NCBI GenBank assembly: GCA_017541145.1
Contig: JAFXZT010000035.1
Span: 1 to 52,679 of the forward strand
Length of the DNA: 52,679 nucleotides
Source of the DNA: Bacteroidales bacterium
Lineage (GTDB): Bacteria; Bacteroidota; Bacteroidia; Bacteroidales; UBA3824
Reading direction: 5' to 3'
The notes beneath the pieces are model-generated. The model saw only the letters and a list, made by a program, of their open reading frames with translations, had not been told where the DNA came from and did no database searches. Each line of letters starts with the position of its first letter. Position 1 is the first letter of the stretch. A program made the position numbers and the translations under genes. Below are positions 33,287 to 43,036 of this stretch, piece after piece.

Positions 33287-34201
33287 ATGGATAATATTCA
33301 GTCACAAAATATAACCGATGAAGTATTGTTGAATGAGCTTAGCAGCAGAATTGAAAAATACAAGAATGCTGTTGAATCGCTTAATACGCTCAACAAGCAG
33401 TTGCTCGATCTCAACAAGAAACTTTCTGAATCGGAGGCAATGAAGTCACACTTCATTTCCAATATTACAAACGAGATTATCAATCCGTTCGCATCTATAC
33501 TTGGATTGTCCAAAAGTATTGTGGAGTGTCCCGATACCGATGTCAACAGAATGAAACGTATGGCATCGCTTATTCATAGGGAAGCATTCAGTTTGGATTT
33601 CCAGTTCAAGAATATTTTTGCAGCTGCCGAAATTGAGGCCGGTGAAATCCAACCAATAATTGCAGTTGTAAATATTGACGAATTGATAGCAAGTTTGTTT
33701 GAACAATATTCTCGTGAAATTGAAATTAAGCGACTTGTAAAGGTTTGTAAAAATCTTAATCCTGACGGTCAGCAAATTTTGTTTAAGACCGACCAAGACA
33801 AACTTCAGGTAATTTTATCAAACTTGCTTTGTAATGCCATCAATTTTAACCGTCCGGACCACAAGGTTGAAATTTCGTTTGGAACCAACGAAGCAGGCGA
33901 ACTTTATATTAATGTTATAGACGAAGGTTTAGGAATTTCTCCGGAAAATCAGAAAATCATTTACGACAGATTCATGCGTGTAGACACTGGAATCAATTCC
34001 ATCAACAGAGGTCATGGTTTGGGACTCTCTATTAATAAGGCGTATATCGACCTTTTGGGAGGCAGACTTGAACTTGAAAGCTTGGAAAACAGCGGCTCAA
34101 GATTTACTGTAATTATTCCGGAATCGCAAGAATCTAGCTCAGATTATTCTGACGAAGGAAACGAAGTTTTCTTCGGTGATAGTGAATTGGAAATGTTCTA
34201 A
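33287..34201 (+). CDS. HATPase protein resembling a histidine kinase but lacking the phospho-His
   Basis: This 304-residue protein has a coiled-coil start (about 15-50), a HisKA-like helical hairpin and an HATPase_c domain (about 165-280). In the H-box, where kinases have SHE, the sequence is FISNITNEIINPF, with Asn 62 replacing His (codon AAC). The ATP-binding lid is intact: N-box NLLCNAINFN, G1 DEGLGIS, F-box YDRFMR and G2 GHGLGLS. It therefore likely binds ATP but cannot autophosphorylate on that His. It could be a pseudokinase scaffold, or a Ser/Thr-type kinase for the STAS protein as RsbW and SiaB are. A short acidic C-terminal tail ends it. It is embedded between cheR and cheD. Confidence 0.85.
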   Translation: MDNIQSQNITDEVLLNELSSRIEKYKNAVESLNTLNKQLLDLNKKLSESEAMKSHFISNITNEIINPFASILGLSKSIVECPDTDVNRMKRMASLIHREAFSLDFQFKNIFAAAEIEAGEIQPIIAVVNIDELIASLFEQYSREIEIKRLVKVCKNLNPDGQQILFKTDQDKLQVILSNLLCNAINFNRPDHKVEISFGTNEAGELYINVIDEGLGISPENQKIIYDRFMRVDTGINSINRGHGLGLSINKAYIDLLGGRLELESLENSGSRFTVIIPESQESSSDYSDEGNEVFFGDSELEMF

Positions 34202-34220
34202 TAACCTAAAATCTATACCT

Positions 34221-34685
34221 ATGACCAGACACTTTTTATATCCTTCAACTATGTACGCATCGGCACAGCCAAGCGAAGTTACTACAATTTTGGGTTCGTG
34301 TGTTGCAGTATGTTTGTGGGATAGAACTGTAGGTATTGGAGGCATCAACCATTATATGTTGCCGACTTGGAACGGTATGGAATTGGCATCGCCAAAGTAT
34401 GGAAATATCGCGATTGACAAGTTGGTGGAACGTATGTTACAACTTGGTTGTCATCAAGTAAATCTTGTTGCAAAGGTTTTTGGTGGTGGCGAAGTTATTG
34501 CTGTTTCTTCCAATATCATGCATATTGGTCAGCGAAATATCCTTGTAGCAGAGGAGATGTTGGCTGACAAAAAAATTCCTATTATTGGACGTTCTACCGG
34601 TGGTAATAGTGGTAGAAAAATTATTTTTAATACCCACACCGGCGAAGTTCTTCAATGTTATATCAAGAGTAGTATGAACAAATAA
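34221..34685 (+). CDS. cheD: Chemoreceptor glutamine deamidase CheD
   Basis: The start at ATG 34221 (MTRHFLYPSTMYASAQ) is preferred. An upstream in-frame ATG at 34176 lies inside the preceding gene and gives no conserved residues. The 154-residue CheD fold has catalytic Cys 27 (TILGSCVAVCLWD) and His 44 (GGINHYMLP), with GGGEVIAVSSNIMHIGQRN and NIL matching the second half. CheD deamidates receptor glutamines and in some species binds CheC. Its presence means that receptors with modifiable Gln/Glu are expected somewhere in the genome. It is 15 bp from cheB. Confidence 0.95.
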   Translation: MTRHFLYPSTMYASAQPSEVTTILGSCVAVCLWDRTVGIGGINHYMLPTWNGMELASPKYGNIAIDKLVERMLQLGCHQVNLVAKVFGGGEVIAVSSNIMHIGQRNILVAEEMLADKKIPIIGRSTGGNSGRKIIFNTHTGEVLQCYIKSSMNK

Positions 34686-34691
34686 TTATAA

Positions 34692-35774
<1,083 letters not shown>

Positions 35775-35837
35775 AATTTGGTAATTTCAGTATTTAGATT
35801 GCAATGATAGACAAAAACAACAATAAAACAACTTAAC

Positions 35838-36212
35838 ATGGCAAAATTAACAGTTTTAGTTGCAGATGATATTTTCGCAAACCAATTTTTATTGGCATCG
35901 ATTTTGGAAGAGATGGATTGTAATATCCGTACTGTTTCAAACGGTAGGGAAGTATTTGACGCGCTTGAAAAAGAAAAAATTGATATCATTTTCATGGACA
36001 TCGAAATGCCTGTGATGAATGGTATTGAAGCTACTAAAAAATTAAAATCAGATTTCAAATACAAAGCAATTCCGGTTGTTGCGCTTACGGCACACAATTT
36101 GGAAGATTTTTCATCAGATTTTGACAACGCAGGCTTCAACAGCATATTGGAAAAGCCATATTCTTGCGAACGAATAGCAGAAGTGTTGGAAAAACTGAGA
36201 ATTGTAAACTAA
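35838..36212 (+). CDS. Stand-alone receiver domain protein (second CheY-like)
   Basis: This 124-residue receiver has Asp 10/11 (VLVADDIFANQ), phospho-acceptor Asp 54 (IIFMDIEMPVMNG), Thr 82 or so (VVALTAHN) and a Lys in LEKPYS. The sequence is closer to receivers attached to hybrid kinases than to CheY. In clusters with CheD and CheB it may act as a phosphate sink or as a second output. It lies 63 bp after cheB. Confidence 0.9.
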   Translation: MAKLTVLVADDIFANQFLLASILEEMDCNIRTVSNGREVFDALEKEKIDIIFMDIEMPVMNGIEATKKLKSDFKYKAIPVVALTAHNLEDFSSDFDNAGFNSILEKPYSCERIAEVLEKLRIVN

Positions 36213-36225
36213 TTTGCGAAATCTT

Positions 36226-36256
36226 TTTGTTGGTAACAACAATTTTAATATATTTG
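36226..36256 (+). promoter_or_regulatory. Internal canonical promoter for the GAF-PAS sensor gene
   Basis: TTTG at 36226-36229, exactly 19 bp, then TATATTTG at 36249-36256. Transcription would start near 36263, giving a 37-nt leader. The sensor gene may thus be expressed independently of the upstream Che genes. Confidence 0.7.
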
Positions 36257-36299
36257 TGAGCGCAAATATTGCAGAGAAGTAGTAAAAAAACATTTTGAT

Positions 36300-38582
36300 A
36301 TGAAAAAGAAAACTCAGACAAATGTCGCTTATTCATATACCTTTATAGGTTTTCTGATTGGTACGGGACTTTTGGCCATTATCGTGTTTTTGGACATGGT
36401 TTTTGAGAAAGATCCTATATCATTCGACCTTATTGTAAATACATTTCACGACAATCCGGCATTGTGGGTGAATGTATCATTGCCATTTTTGTTTGGTGTT
36501 TTCGGATATTACACTGGTAATGAGCTGCAAAGCAGAATTGCCGACCTCAACGATGATATCAACAGCGAACAAGCAAAGTCAAGAAAAATATTTGACTTTG
36601 TTGAAAAAATCCGTCAGGGTCAAACCGATTTCCAATACGAATTTCAGGAGGGCGACGAAATCGGTAATTCTCTTATCAACCTTAGAGACGAGTTGAAACG
36701 TAGTCAGGAGGAAGAAGATGCTCGTAAAAACGAAGATAAACAACGTCACTGGATTACAGAAGGTTTGGCAAAATTCGGTGCTATCTTGCGAGAAAATATC
36801 GGTGATATCGACAAACTCTCCAACGAGGTTATCATGAACCTTGTACAATATGTTGATGCACAGCAAGCCGGATTCTTCCTTTTGCAAGAAAAAGACGGCA
36901 AGAAATTTTTTAATATGACTGCATCTTATGCTTACGGTCGAAAAAAATACCCGAATAAAGAAATAGAGTGGGGTGAAGGTCTTGTTGGAGCTTGCGCACA
37001 AGAAAAGAAAACTATTTTTATAAAAGAAACCAAAGAAGATTATGTAAAAATCACTTCCGGTTTGGGAAAAGCAAATCCGAGAAGTTTGGTAATTGTTCCT
37101 TTGAAATTCAACGACGAAATCTACGGTGTTGTAGAAATTGCGTCATTCATTAAATATCAGCCATTTGAAATCGAGTTTATAGAACGTGTTGCTGAGTCTA
37201 TCGCATCTACCATTTCAAACGTAAATATCAACATGCGAACCGCTCAACTTTTGAAAGAGTCTCAAGAGCAGGGCGAATTGATGGAACGTCAGGAAGCTGA
37301 AATGCGTATCAACATGGAAGCTCTCAAACATACTCAGATTGAGGCGGCTAAACAGTCAGAGCAATTTATTTCGTTCACCAACTCAGTTAACCATACAATG
37401 ATACGTGCTGAGTATTCTGTTGACGGATTTTTGCTTTACGCTAATACCAAATTCCTTACAAAACTCGGATATTCAAGCACTTCTGAAATTGAAGGAAAAC
37501 ACATCTCGATGTTTATTTCCGACAAAGACAAAGCATGGTTTAACGAACTTTGGCAGAATCTTGCTTCGGGCGGTAAACACTTTGAGGGCGATATGAAACA
37601 CGTTACCAAGTCAGGTACTGATGTTTGGACAATGGCAACATACGTTTCGGTTCGTGACCATCAACGTAAACCTGTTAAAATTCTTTTCCTTGGTATTGAT
37701 ATTACCGAAAGTAAGAAAGAAAGTCTTGATTACAAGGGACAGATTGATGCGTTGAACCGTTCTACAATGAAAGCCGAATATGGTCCGGACGGTAGAGTTC
37801 TTGAAATGAACCACAAACTTACTGAAATCCTTCAATACACTCAAGAAGAACTTGTTAAACGTACAATTTTCAATTTCTTGACTGTTGCTGATTTGGATGA
37901 TTTCAAGATTATTTGGAAAAATATTATCAACGGTATTCCTTTTGAAGGTCGTCACAAATGGTTTACAAAAACCGGTGAAGAACGTTGGTTTCAAGGTACT
38001 TATACTGTTGTTCATGATATGTACGGTGAGCCTGCAAAAATCGTCTTTATCGGTAACGATGTTACAGAGCAAATCCGAATTGAGGAAAAAGCTCGTGAAC
38101 AGACAGAAATTCTCCGCGAACAGGAACAAAAACTTTCTCAATCTAAGGTTGAGCTTTCTAAGAAATTGAAAGAAACCCGTGAGGAAATGAAACTTCAGTT
38201 CCGCGAAGTTGAAACCGTTAAAATGCTTTCGGACAAGACTTTGGAAGGTATGTTGGATGCCGTTGTTACAATCAATCAAGACAACAGAATTACACTTTTT
38301 AATCGCGCTGCCGAAGAGCTTTGGGGTATTCAGCGTGAAGAAGTGCTCAACAAAGATATTTCTGAGCTTTTGCCGACCGACAAAATCAGTAAAGATGAAA
38401 GTTACCTCGGAAACTTCTTTAAATCAGGCGATAAGACTTTGATTGGTAAACGTACTGAAGTGTTTATCGTTGATAAATTTGAAAACAGAACCAACGTTTT
38501 GGTAACATTAGCTGAAGCCGCAATTGGTGAACGTTATTCACTTTCGGCATTTATCCAGAAAATTGAGGTTGAATTGTTCTAA
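36300..38582 (+). CDS. Membrane GAF-PAS-PAS-PAS sensor protein without output domain
   Basis: The 760-residue protein has two transmembrane helices (about 12-33 and 55-72) with a short periplasmic loop. A HAMP-like/coiled segment covers about 75-150, a GAF domain about 165-310 and a long coiled coil 312-355 (MERQEAEMRINMEALKHTQI). PAS domains follow at about 355-475, 480-592 and 645-757, the last preceded by a second coiled coil (595-645). There is no kinase, cyclase or methyl-accepting hairpin, and the chain ends right after PAS 3. As the last gene of the Che cluster it is the best candidate for the receptor or for a scaffold of the array. The coiled coils are rich in Glu/Gln and could be CheR/CheB/CheD substrates, but no consensus methylation site is seen. 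Confidence 0.88.
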   Translation: MKKKTQTNVAYSYTFIGFLIGTGLLAIIVFLDMVFEKDPISFDLIVNTFHDNPALWVNVSLPFLFGVFGYYTGNELQSRIADLNDDINSEQAKSRKIFDFVEKIRQGQTDFQYEFQEGDEIGNSLINLRDELKRSQEEEDARKNEDKQRHWITEGLAKFGAILRENIGDIDKLSNEVIMNLVQYVDAQQAGFFLLQEKDGKKFFNMTASYAYGRKKYPNKEIEWGEGLVGACAQEKKTIFIKETKEDYVKITSGLGKANPRSLVIVPLKFNDEIYGVVEIASFIKYQPFEIEFIERVAESIASTISNVNINMRTAQLLKESQEQGELMERQEAEMRINMEALKHTQIEAAKQSEQFISFTNSVNHTMIRAEYSVDGFLLYANTKFLTKLGYSSTSEIEGKHISMFISDKDKAWFNELWQNLASGGKHFEGDMKHVTKSGTDVWTMATYVSVRDHQRKPVKILFLGIDITESKKESLDYKGQIDALNRSTMKAEYGPDGRVLEMNHKLTEILQYTQEELVKRTIFNFLTVADLDDFKIIWKNIINGIPFEGRHKWFTKTGEERWFQGTYTVVHDMYGEPAKIVFIGNDVTEQIRIEEKAREQTEILREQEQKLSQSKVELSKKLKETREEMKLQFREVETVKMLSDKTLEGMLDAVVTINQDNRITLFNRAAEELWGIQREEVLNKDISELLPTDKISKDESYLGNFFKSGDKTLIGKRTEVFIVDKFENRTNVLVTLAEAAIGERYSLSAFIQKIEVELF

Positions 38583-38601
38583 ATAGAAAAAATACGGTTA
38601 T

Positions 38602-38647
38602 AAAAAATGCTATTCGAAAACTGAGTTTTTGAGTAGCATTTTTTTTG
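38602..38647 (+). terminator. Terminator of the chemosensory cluster
   Basis: AAAAAATGCTATTC at 38602-38615 pairs with 38631-38644 (one G-T pair), with a T-run to 38646. It begins 20 bp after the sensor stop. Confidence 0.88.
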
Positions 38648-38688
38648 TGTAGTTGGCTACCGATGTTTTTAGTGATGTCAACAAAAAT

Positions 38689-38724
38689 AAAAAATGCCGA
38701 AAGAAAAACTTCCGGCATTTTTTA
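38689..38724 (-). terminator. Terminator of the siaC-like gene
   Basis: AAAAAATGCCGAAAG at 38689-38703 pairs with CTTCCGGCATTTTTT at 38709-38723 with one mismatch and a 5-nt loop. It lies 20 bp beyond the siaC stop on the minus strand. The symmetric A/T ends allow function in both directions. Confidence 0.88.
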
Positions 38725-38743
38725 TAAGCTATTTTTGAGATTT

Positions 38744-39130
38744 TTATTCTTCTCTTACTTTTAGTTTTATAGGTAAGTCTACAGCGTAGCACAAATCTTC
38801 TCCGTTTTCGTAACTGGATTCATCTCCGTCTTCGTAGTACCAAACTACTACAACTTTTGAATTTTTTTCAGTTTCTATTCTTTTAAGAATAACCAAGATG
38901 TCAACAACTTTTTTCAAAGAAGTTGAATTGTAATAGTCAAAATTGATTTCAAATTCAATTTCCGGATTTGGATCTTGTTCGAATTCGTTCAGCCAGTCCA
39001 TAATTGGTTCGTACACACTCTCAGTATCTTCCGGAAGTGAGCGACCCGAAATTATAAATTTTGATTCTTCTTTATCAAAAAAAACTCGTGGCGTTGTTTC
39101 TGTTGCTTCTATGTATAATCGTTCTAACAT
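38744..39130 (-). CDS. SiaC-family regulatory phosphoprotein (DUF1987)
   Basis: The 128-residue protein matches the DUF1987/SiaC family, which in Pseudomonas aeruginosa is phosphorylated by SiaB, dephosphorylated by SiaA and activates a diguanylate cyclase when unphosphorylated. Typical segments are LYIEATETTPRVFFDKEESK, FIISGRSLPEDTESVYEPIM, and FEINFDYYNSTSLKKVVDIL with the candidate phospho-site Ser 69/Thr 70/Ser 71. VVVVWYYEDGDES follows. It is encoded just after a tandem SiaB protein and about 12 kb from a single SiaB. No GGDEF partner is in the window, so its target here must differ or be encoded elsewhere. It has its own promoter. Confidence 0.9.
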   Translation of the reverse strand: MLERLYIEATETTPRVFFDKEESKFIISGRSLPEDTESVYEPIMDWLNEFEQDPNPEIEFEINFDYYNSTSLKKVVDILVILKRIETEKNSKVVVVWYYEDGDESSYENGEDLCYAVDLPIKLKVREE

Positions 39131-39150
39131 CCTTCGTTTTGTTTTTCTTG

Positions 39151-39184
39151 CAAAAGTAGCATAATTTTTCTTATAATTGCCAAA
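39151..39184 (-). promoter_or_regulatory. Candidate promoter of the siaC-like gene
   Basis: On the minus strand, TTTG (39184-39181), 22 bp, then TACTTTTG (39158-39151). The -7 is a full match and the spacing is slightly long. It lies between the tandem SiaB stop and the siaC ATG. Confidence 0.55.
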
Positions 39185-39210
39185 TATTTTAATATTTTTT
39201 TGAAATAAAT

Positions 39211-40299
39211 TCAGACTTTTGCAGTTAAAGAAAATAAATGTAAATTTTCTTTGTACTCTTGAAACGCATAATCTATTTTTACAATGCTGTCTCGAGCGAT
39301 GTCAATGAGTCCGAGTCCGGAGAAAATTGTTTTGTCGTCGTGACCGTTTCGTAATATTACTTTGTAATATTCGTCAAGTTCTGTTTTGTTTTTGTCGTTC
39401 AGACTTTTGATATAGTTTTCTAATTTGACTTTTTTTGCGGGTTCTATTCCGTTTGTGGCGCTTACAGTGTAAACATCTTTGTCCAAACCCATAGAGAAAA
39501 GTCCCAAATGATAACCTTCTTCTGTCGGTTTTGCATGTTTAGCAATATTTTGTAGCATTTCCACGAGGATGTGGTAAACTTTTTTCTGTTTAACGATAGA
39601 ATTTTCGCCAAAATTGTTTTCCGCCATCGAAAGTATCGGGTTGACAGCCGACCTGTTGAAGTCGCCTTTCATCGCGATAAAACGTTTGCCGTTTTCCATC
39701 AACGTTTTGATGCGTTTTGCACCATCGATTCCCAATGCCGGAGAATTGTCGGCTTCGGTGTTTTTTAGTCTGATTTGAAAATAGAAGAAAGACCTTGTGT
39801 CACTGATTTTTACAAAGTCAAAATCCAATTTTTCTTTGGTTTTTCTTACCATTTCCATAAAACCGAGACCTGCGCCGCCTTGTTGTGAAATTTTCTTGTT
39901 TTGCAAGGTTTCGAGGAAAAGTTTCTTCAACTCCTCAGGTGTCAGCGAGTTAACACGTTCCAGCTTTTCACGGGTAGGACCGATATTTGCGTTTTCCACA
40001 AAATTGCCTGTCGTGATATAATAGCTGCCTTTGGTCTTGCGAACCATGAAAATTTCGCCCGAAGTTTCGTTTTCTTCGCGTCCCAAAACACCGTAACGGA
40101 GGATATTCTGAAAACTTTCGATCATCAAAAACGACATCTTATTTTTCTTGCCTTCCGTATCGTCGGCTTGCGTCATGTGTCCTTTTAGTATTTCTGTGGC
40201 GAATCCCAAGACGGTGTTGTCGAATTTGCCGAGATAAATAAAACTCAAAGTATCATCTTTAAGTTCCTCAAACAGAGAGTTATTTGTTGTATCTTGCAT
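39211..40299 (-). CDS. Tandem-domain SiaB-family kinase (two HATPase-like modules)
   Basis: The 362-residue protein consists of two consecutive SiaB-like modules. In module 1 (about 1-185) the N-box-like segment is MIESFQNILRYGVL and the glycine motif is QQGGAGLGFMEMVRKTKEKL. In module 2 (about 190-362) they are YHILVEMLQNIAKHA and FSGLGLIDIARDSIVKIDYA. Module 2 resembles the single SiaB at 26491 in QN-KH and in GLGLIDIAR. Module 1 lacks the KH pair, so it may be regulatory. It is immediately upstream of siaC (80 bp) and so is the likely SiaC kinase. A fusion of two SiaB modules allows an intramolecular dimer. Confidence 0.82.
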   Translation of the reverse strand: MQDTTNNSLFEELKDDTLSFIYLGKFDNTVLGFATEILKGHMTQADDTEGKKNKMSFLMIESFQNILRYGVLGREENETSGEIFMVRKTKGSYYITTGNFVENANIGPTREKLERVNSLTPEELKKLFLETLQNKKISQQGGAGLGFMEMVRKTKEKLDFDFVKISDTRSFFYFQIRLKNTEADNSPALGIDGAKRIKTLMENGKRFIAMKGDFNRSAVNPILSMAENNFGENSIVKQKKVYHILVEMLQNIAKHAKPTEEGYHLGLFSMGLDKDVYTVSATNGIEPAKKVKLENYIKSLNDKNKTELDEYYKVILRNGHDDKTIFSGLGLIDIARDSIVKIDYAFQEYKENLHLFSLTAKV

Positions 40300-40359
40300 A
40301 GAAAAATATTTTTCCTTGTTAATTTTCGTTTATTTACGGCATAAAAATAAAAAAATCAT

Positions 40360-40367
40360 TACTTTTG
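40360..40367 (+). promoter_or_regulatory. Candidate -7 element for the T9SS-sorted protein gene
   Basis: TACTTTTG fits TAnnTTTG. No -33 TTTG at 19 bp. Transcription would start near 40374, about 36 nt before the ATG. Confidence 0.45.
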
Positions 40368-40409
40368 TAAAAATTATAAAGCGATTTTTTTCATAAATTT
40401 TTTTCTGAA

Positions 40410-43028
40410 ATGAAAAATTTATTCAACTTAATATTTTTTACCTTAATATTGTTAACAATTTCGCTCCGTGGGTATGCAACTCATAATCGGGCGGGGGAGA
40501 TTGTTTATAAACATATTTCGGGGTACAAATATCAAATTACAATTTATACTTATTGTTATACGCAAACCGAGGCGGATCGTGAATCGTTGGAATTGGATTG
40601 CGGCGACGGTACGGGCAAAATTACTTTGCCGCGTATTTCTAAAAGTATTCTTGATAACAACGAAACTCTTTCTTTTAGTTATCTTTGTAAAAATGTATAT
40701 GTCGGTGAACATACATTTTCCGGTCCCGGTACATACGTTCTTTACATGGAAGACCCTAACAGAAACGATGGCGTGCTGAATATTCCTAACTCGGTGAATG
40801 TAGTTTTTTCCATTAAGACTACGTTGGTAATCAACGCTGTTACCGGTAATAATTCGTCGCCGATTTTGCTGAATGCTCCTATGGACAAGGCTGCGCTCAA
40901 CAAAACTTTTGTTCACAACCCCGGAGCTTACGACCCCGACGGCGATAGCTTATCTTACAGAATTGCAACATGTTTGCAGCAAGACGGTCAGGAAATTGTC
41001 GGTTATACTTTGCCGCCCGTTACTGACAGTATTTATGTAAACCCCAAAACCGGCGATTTCGTTTGGGAGCGTCCTGCTAAGGTCGGAACTTACAACGTGG
41101 CGATGTGGATTGAGGAATGGCGCAACGGTGTAAAAATCGGTCAGGTGCTTCGTGATATTCAAGTGGAAGTAATTGATACAGATAATCATACACCAATAAT
41201 TGACAAAAATGCTTATTATTGCGTGTTGGCAGGAAACGAGTTGGATTTCAAAGTTACGGCGCATGATCCCGACGGCGACCAAATTCAGATGACAGCTTCC
41301 GGCGGACCTTTTGAGGTGGAAAATTCGCCTGCCACTTTTGAGGTTTCGGCAACGTGGACTACAAATCCCGAAGGTAAATTCGATTGGAAAACTCAGAAGG
41401 AACATGTAAAACGTATGCCTTACGATGTACTTGTAAAATGTTTGGACGATGATGAAAAAGTACCGTTGACAGCGTATCATTCTATAAAAATTTCCGTTGT
41501 TGCGCCTGCTCCCGAAATTGTTGAAACTTTTTCTACAAATAGTACAATAAAACTTACTTGGAACAAAGGCGGCAACAAGAATGTAACAGGTTACAAAATA
41601 TACCGTCGCGACCGTTCGGACGACAATTTTTCGGTTGGAGTTTGCGAAACGGGATTGAGTTCTGAGGCCGGTTATGATTTGATTTACGAGGTAAAAAACG
41701 GTGAAGATACTGTTTATGTTGATTCAAATTATGGTAAAGGTTTGCCAAACGGATTTATCTATTGTTACAGAGTAGTTGCAGTATTTGCAGACGGCGCATT
41801 GAGTCAACCGTCGGAAAAAAAATGTGCACTTTTGCAGCGCGGACTTATTACATTTACCAAAGCCTCAGTGGATTACACCGACGAAAAAGATGGCGTTGTA
41901 CAATTGGAGTGGCTTGCTCCGGCGCGACTTGATACAATCTCGATTCCGCCGCCATATTATTATCTTTTGTATCCGTATCCAAACGGTGTCAACGAGAAAA
42001 CCGTTGAGCTTGAGGGTGTTGATAATACAAAATATACCGACAAAGGTTTTGACACTTATCATTCCGGAACATTTTATAGTATAGCGTTTGCCAATTACGA
42101 TGCGGCAGAGCAGAAATTTAATGACATTGGAGCGGCTTCTACAACTACTACCGTGTTTATCAAAACCGCGTGTGCCGACCGTAAGGTAACGATTACTCAC
42201 GAATGCGATGTTCCTTGGAAAAACGATACTTTTGTAGTTTTCCGCAAAGATCCGGGCATGACAGAATTTGATTCTATCGGTTACAGTTTGAACGGTACAT
42301 ACGTTGACCGAAAAGGTCTTGTAAACGATCAGACATATTACTACAAAATGAAAACTATCGGTTATTTTTCGGAAGACGGATTGCCTGAACATATTGAAAA
42401 CTGGAGTCAGGAAGCTCCTGCTACTCCGGTAGATACGATTCCGCCTTGCATAATTTTCGATGTAAAATCCAATTGCGACAAGGCATTTAATTCAATCACT
42501 TGGCGCCCTGATACGGCTTGCGGACTTGGCATTGCAAAATATATTTTGTCGTATTCAAGCACTTTGGACGGATCGATGTCGGTTTTGGAAGAATTTTCGC
42601 CCGAAGTCAACAAGTTTGACCATTATCCCGAACTTGGAATGGCTGGTTGTTACATCGTAAATGCCTTGGATTCAACGGGAAATGTTTCTAACAATTCAAG
42701 AGTTTGCGTGGATTATTGTGAATATTACCGTTTGCCAAACGTGTTTACACCAAACGGCGACAACAAAAATGATATTTTCCATCCGTACCCTTATCAGTTT
42801 GTAGACCATATTGAGATGTCGATTACAAATCGTTGGGGCAAAGAAGTTTTCAATACAACAGATCCTGATATCAATTGGGACGGTACTGACAAAGATACCG
42901 GAAAACTTGTGCCGGATGGAGTGTATTTTTACATCTGTACTGTTTATGAATATCGACTTACTGGCTTGGAAACCAGAGATTTGCAAGGTTATATCACTGT
43001 TTATTCCCAGAAGGTTGAACAAAATTGA
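40410..43028 (+). CDS. Secreted Fn3-repeat protein with type B T9SS C-terminal sorting domain
   Basis: This 872-residue protein has a signal peptide (to about residue 24, GYATHNRAGEI). An N-terminal region of the type often found in gliding-motility-associated surface proteins follows (THNRAGEIVYKHISG, YTYCYTQTEADRESLELDCG). Cadherin/Ig-like segments have DPDGDSLSYR and DPDGDQIQM near 170-300. Fn3-like repeats run from about 370 to 760. The last 95 residues are the CHU_C/gliding-motility-associated C-terminal domain (LPNVFTPNGDNKNDIFHPYP, ITNRWGKEVFNT, WDGTDKDTGKLVPDGVYFY), which targets cargo to the type IX secretion system. It should therefore be exported to the cell surface. Function is unknown, and adhesion is plausible. 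Confidence 0.92.
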   Translation: MKNLFNLIFFTLILLTISLRGYATHNRAGEIVYKHISGYKYQITIYTYCYTQTEADRESLELDCGDGTGKITLPRISKSILDNNETLSFSYLCKNVYVGEHTFSGPGTYVLYMEDPNRNDGVLNIPNSVNVVFSIKTTLVINAVTGNNSSPILLNAPMDKAALNKTFVHNPGAYDPDGDSLSYRIATCLQQDGQEIVGYTLPPVTDSIYVNPKTGDFVWERPAKVGTYNVAMWIEEWRNGVKIGQVLRDIQVEVIDTDNHTPIIDKNAYYCVLAGNELDFKVTAHDPDGDQIQMTASGGPFEVENSPATFEVSATWTTNPEGKFDWKTQKEHVKRMPYDVLVKCLDDDEKVPLTAYHSIKISVVAPAPEIVETFSTNSTIKLTWNKGGNKNVTGYKIYRRDRSDDNFSVGVCETGLSSEAGYDLIYEVKNGEDTVYVDSNYGKGLPNGFIYCYRVVAVFADGALSQPSEKKCALLQRGLITFTKASVDYTDEKDGVVQLEWLAPARLDTISIPPPYYYLLYPYPNGVNEKTVELEGVDNTKYTDKGFDTYHSGTFYSIAFANYDAAEQKFNDIGAASTTTTVFIKTACADRKVTITHECDVPWKNDTFVVFRKDPGMTEFDSIGYSLNGTYVDRKGLVNDQTYYYKMKTIGYFSEDGLPEHIENWSQEAPATPVDTIPPCIIFDVKSNCDKAFNSITWRPDTACGLGIAKYILSYSSTLDGSMSVLEEFSPEVNKFDHYPELGMAGCYIVNALDSTGNVSNNSRVCVDYCEYYRLPNVFTPNGDNKNDIFHPYPYQFVDHIEMSITNRWGKEVFNTTDPDINWDGTDKDTGKLVPDGVYFYICTVYEYRLTGLETRDLQGYITVYSQKVEQN

Positions 43029-43036
43029 AATTTAGT

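Noticed and set aside
34176..34220. Upstream ATG for cheD
   Set aside because: It overlaps the end of the HATPase gene, and the added residues are not CheD-like. ATG 34221 gives the conserved start.
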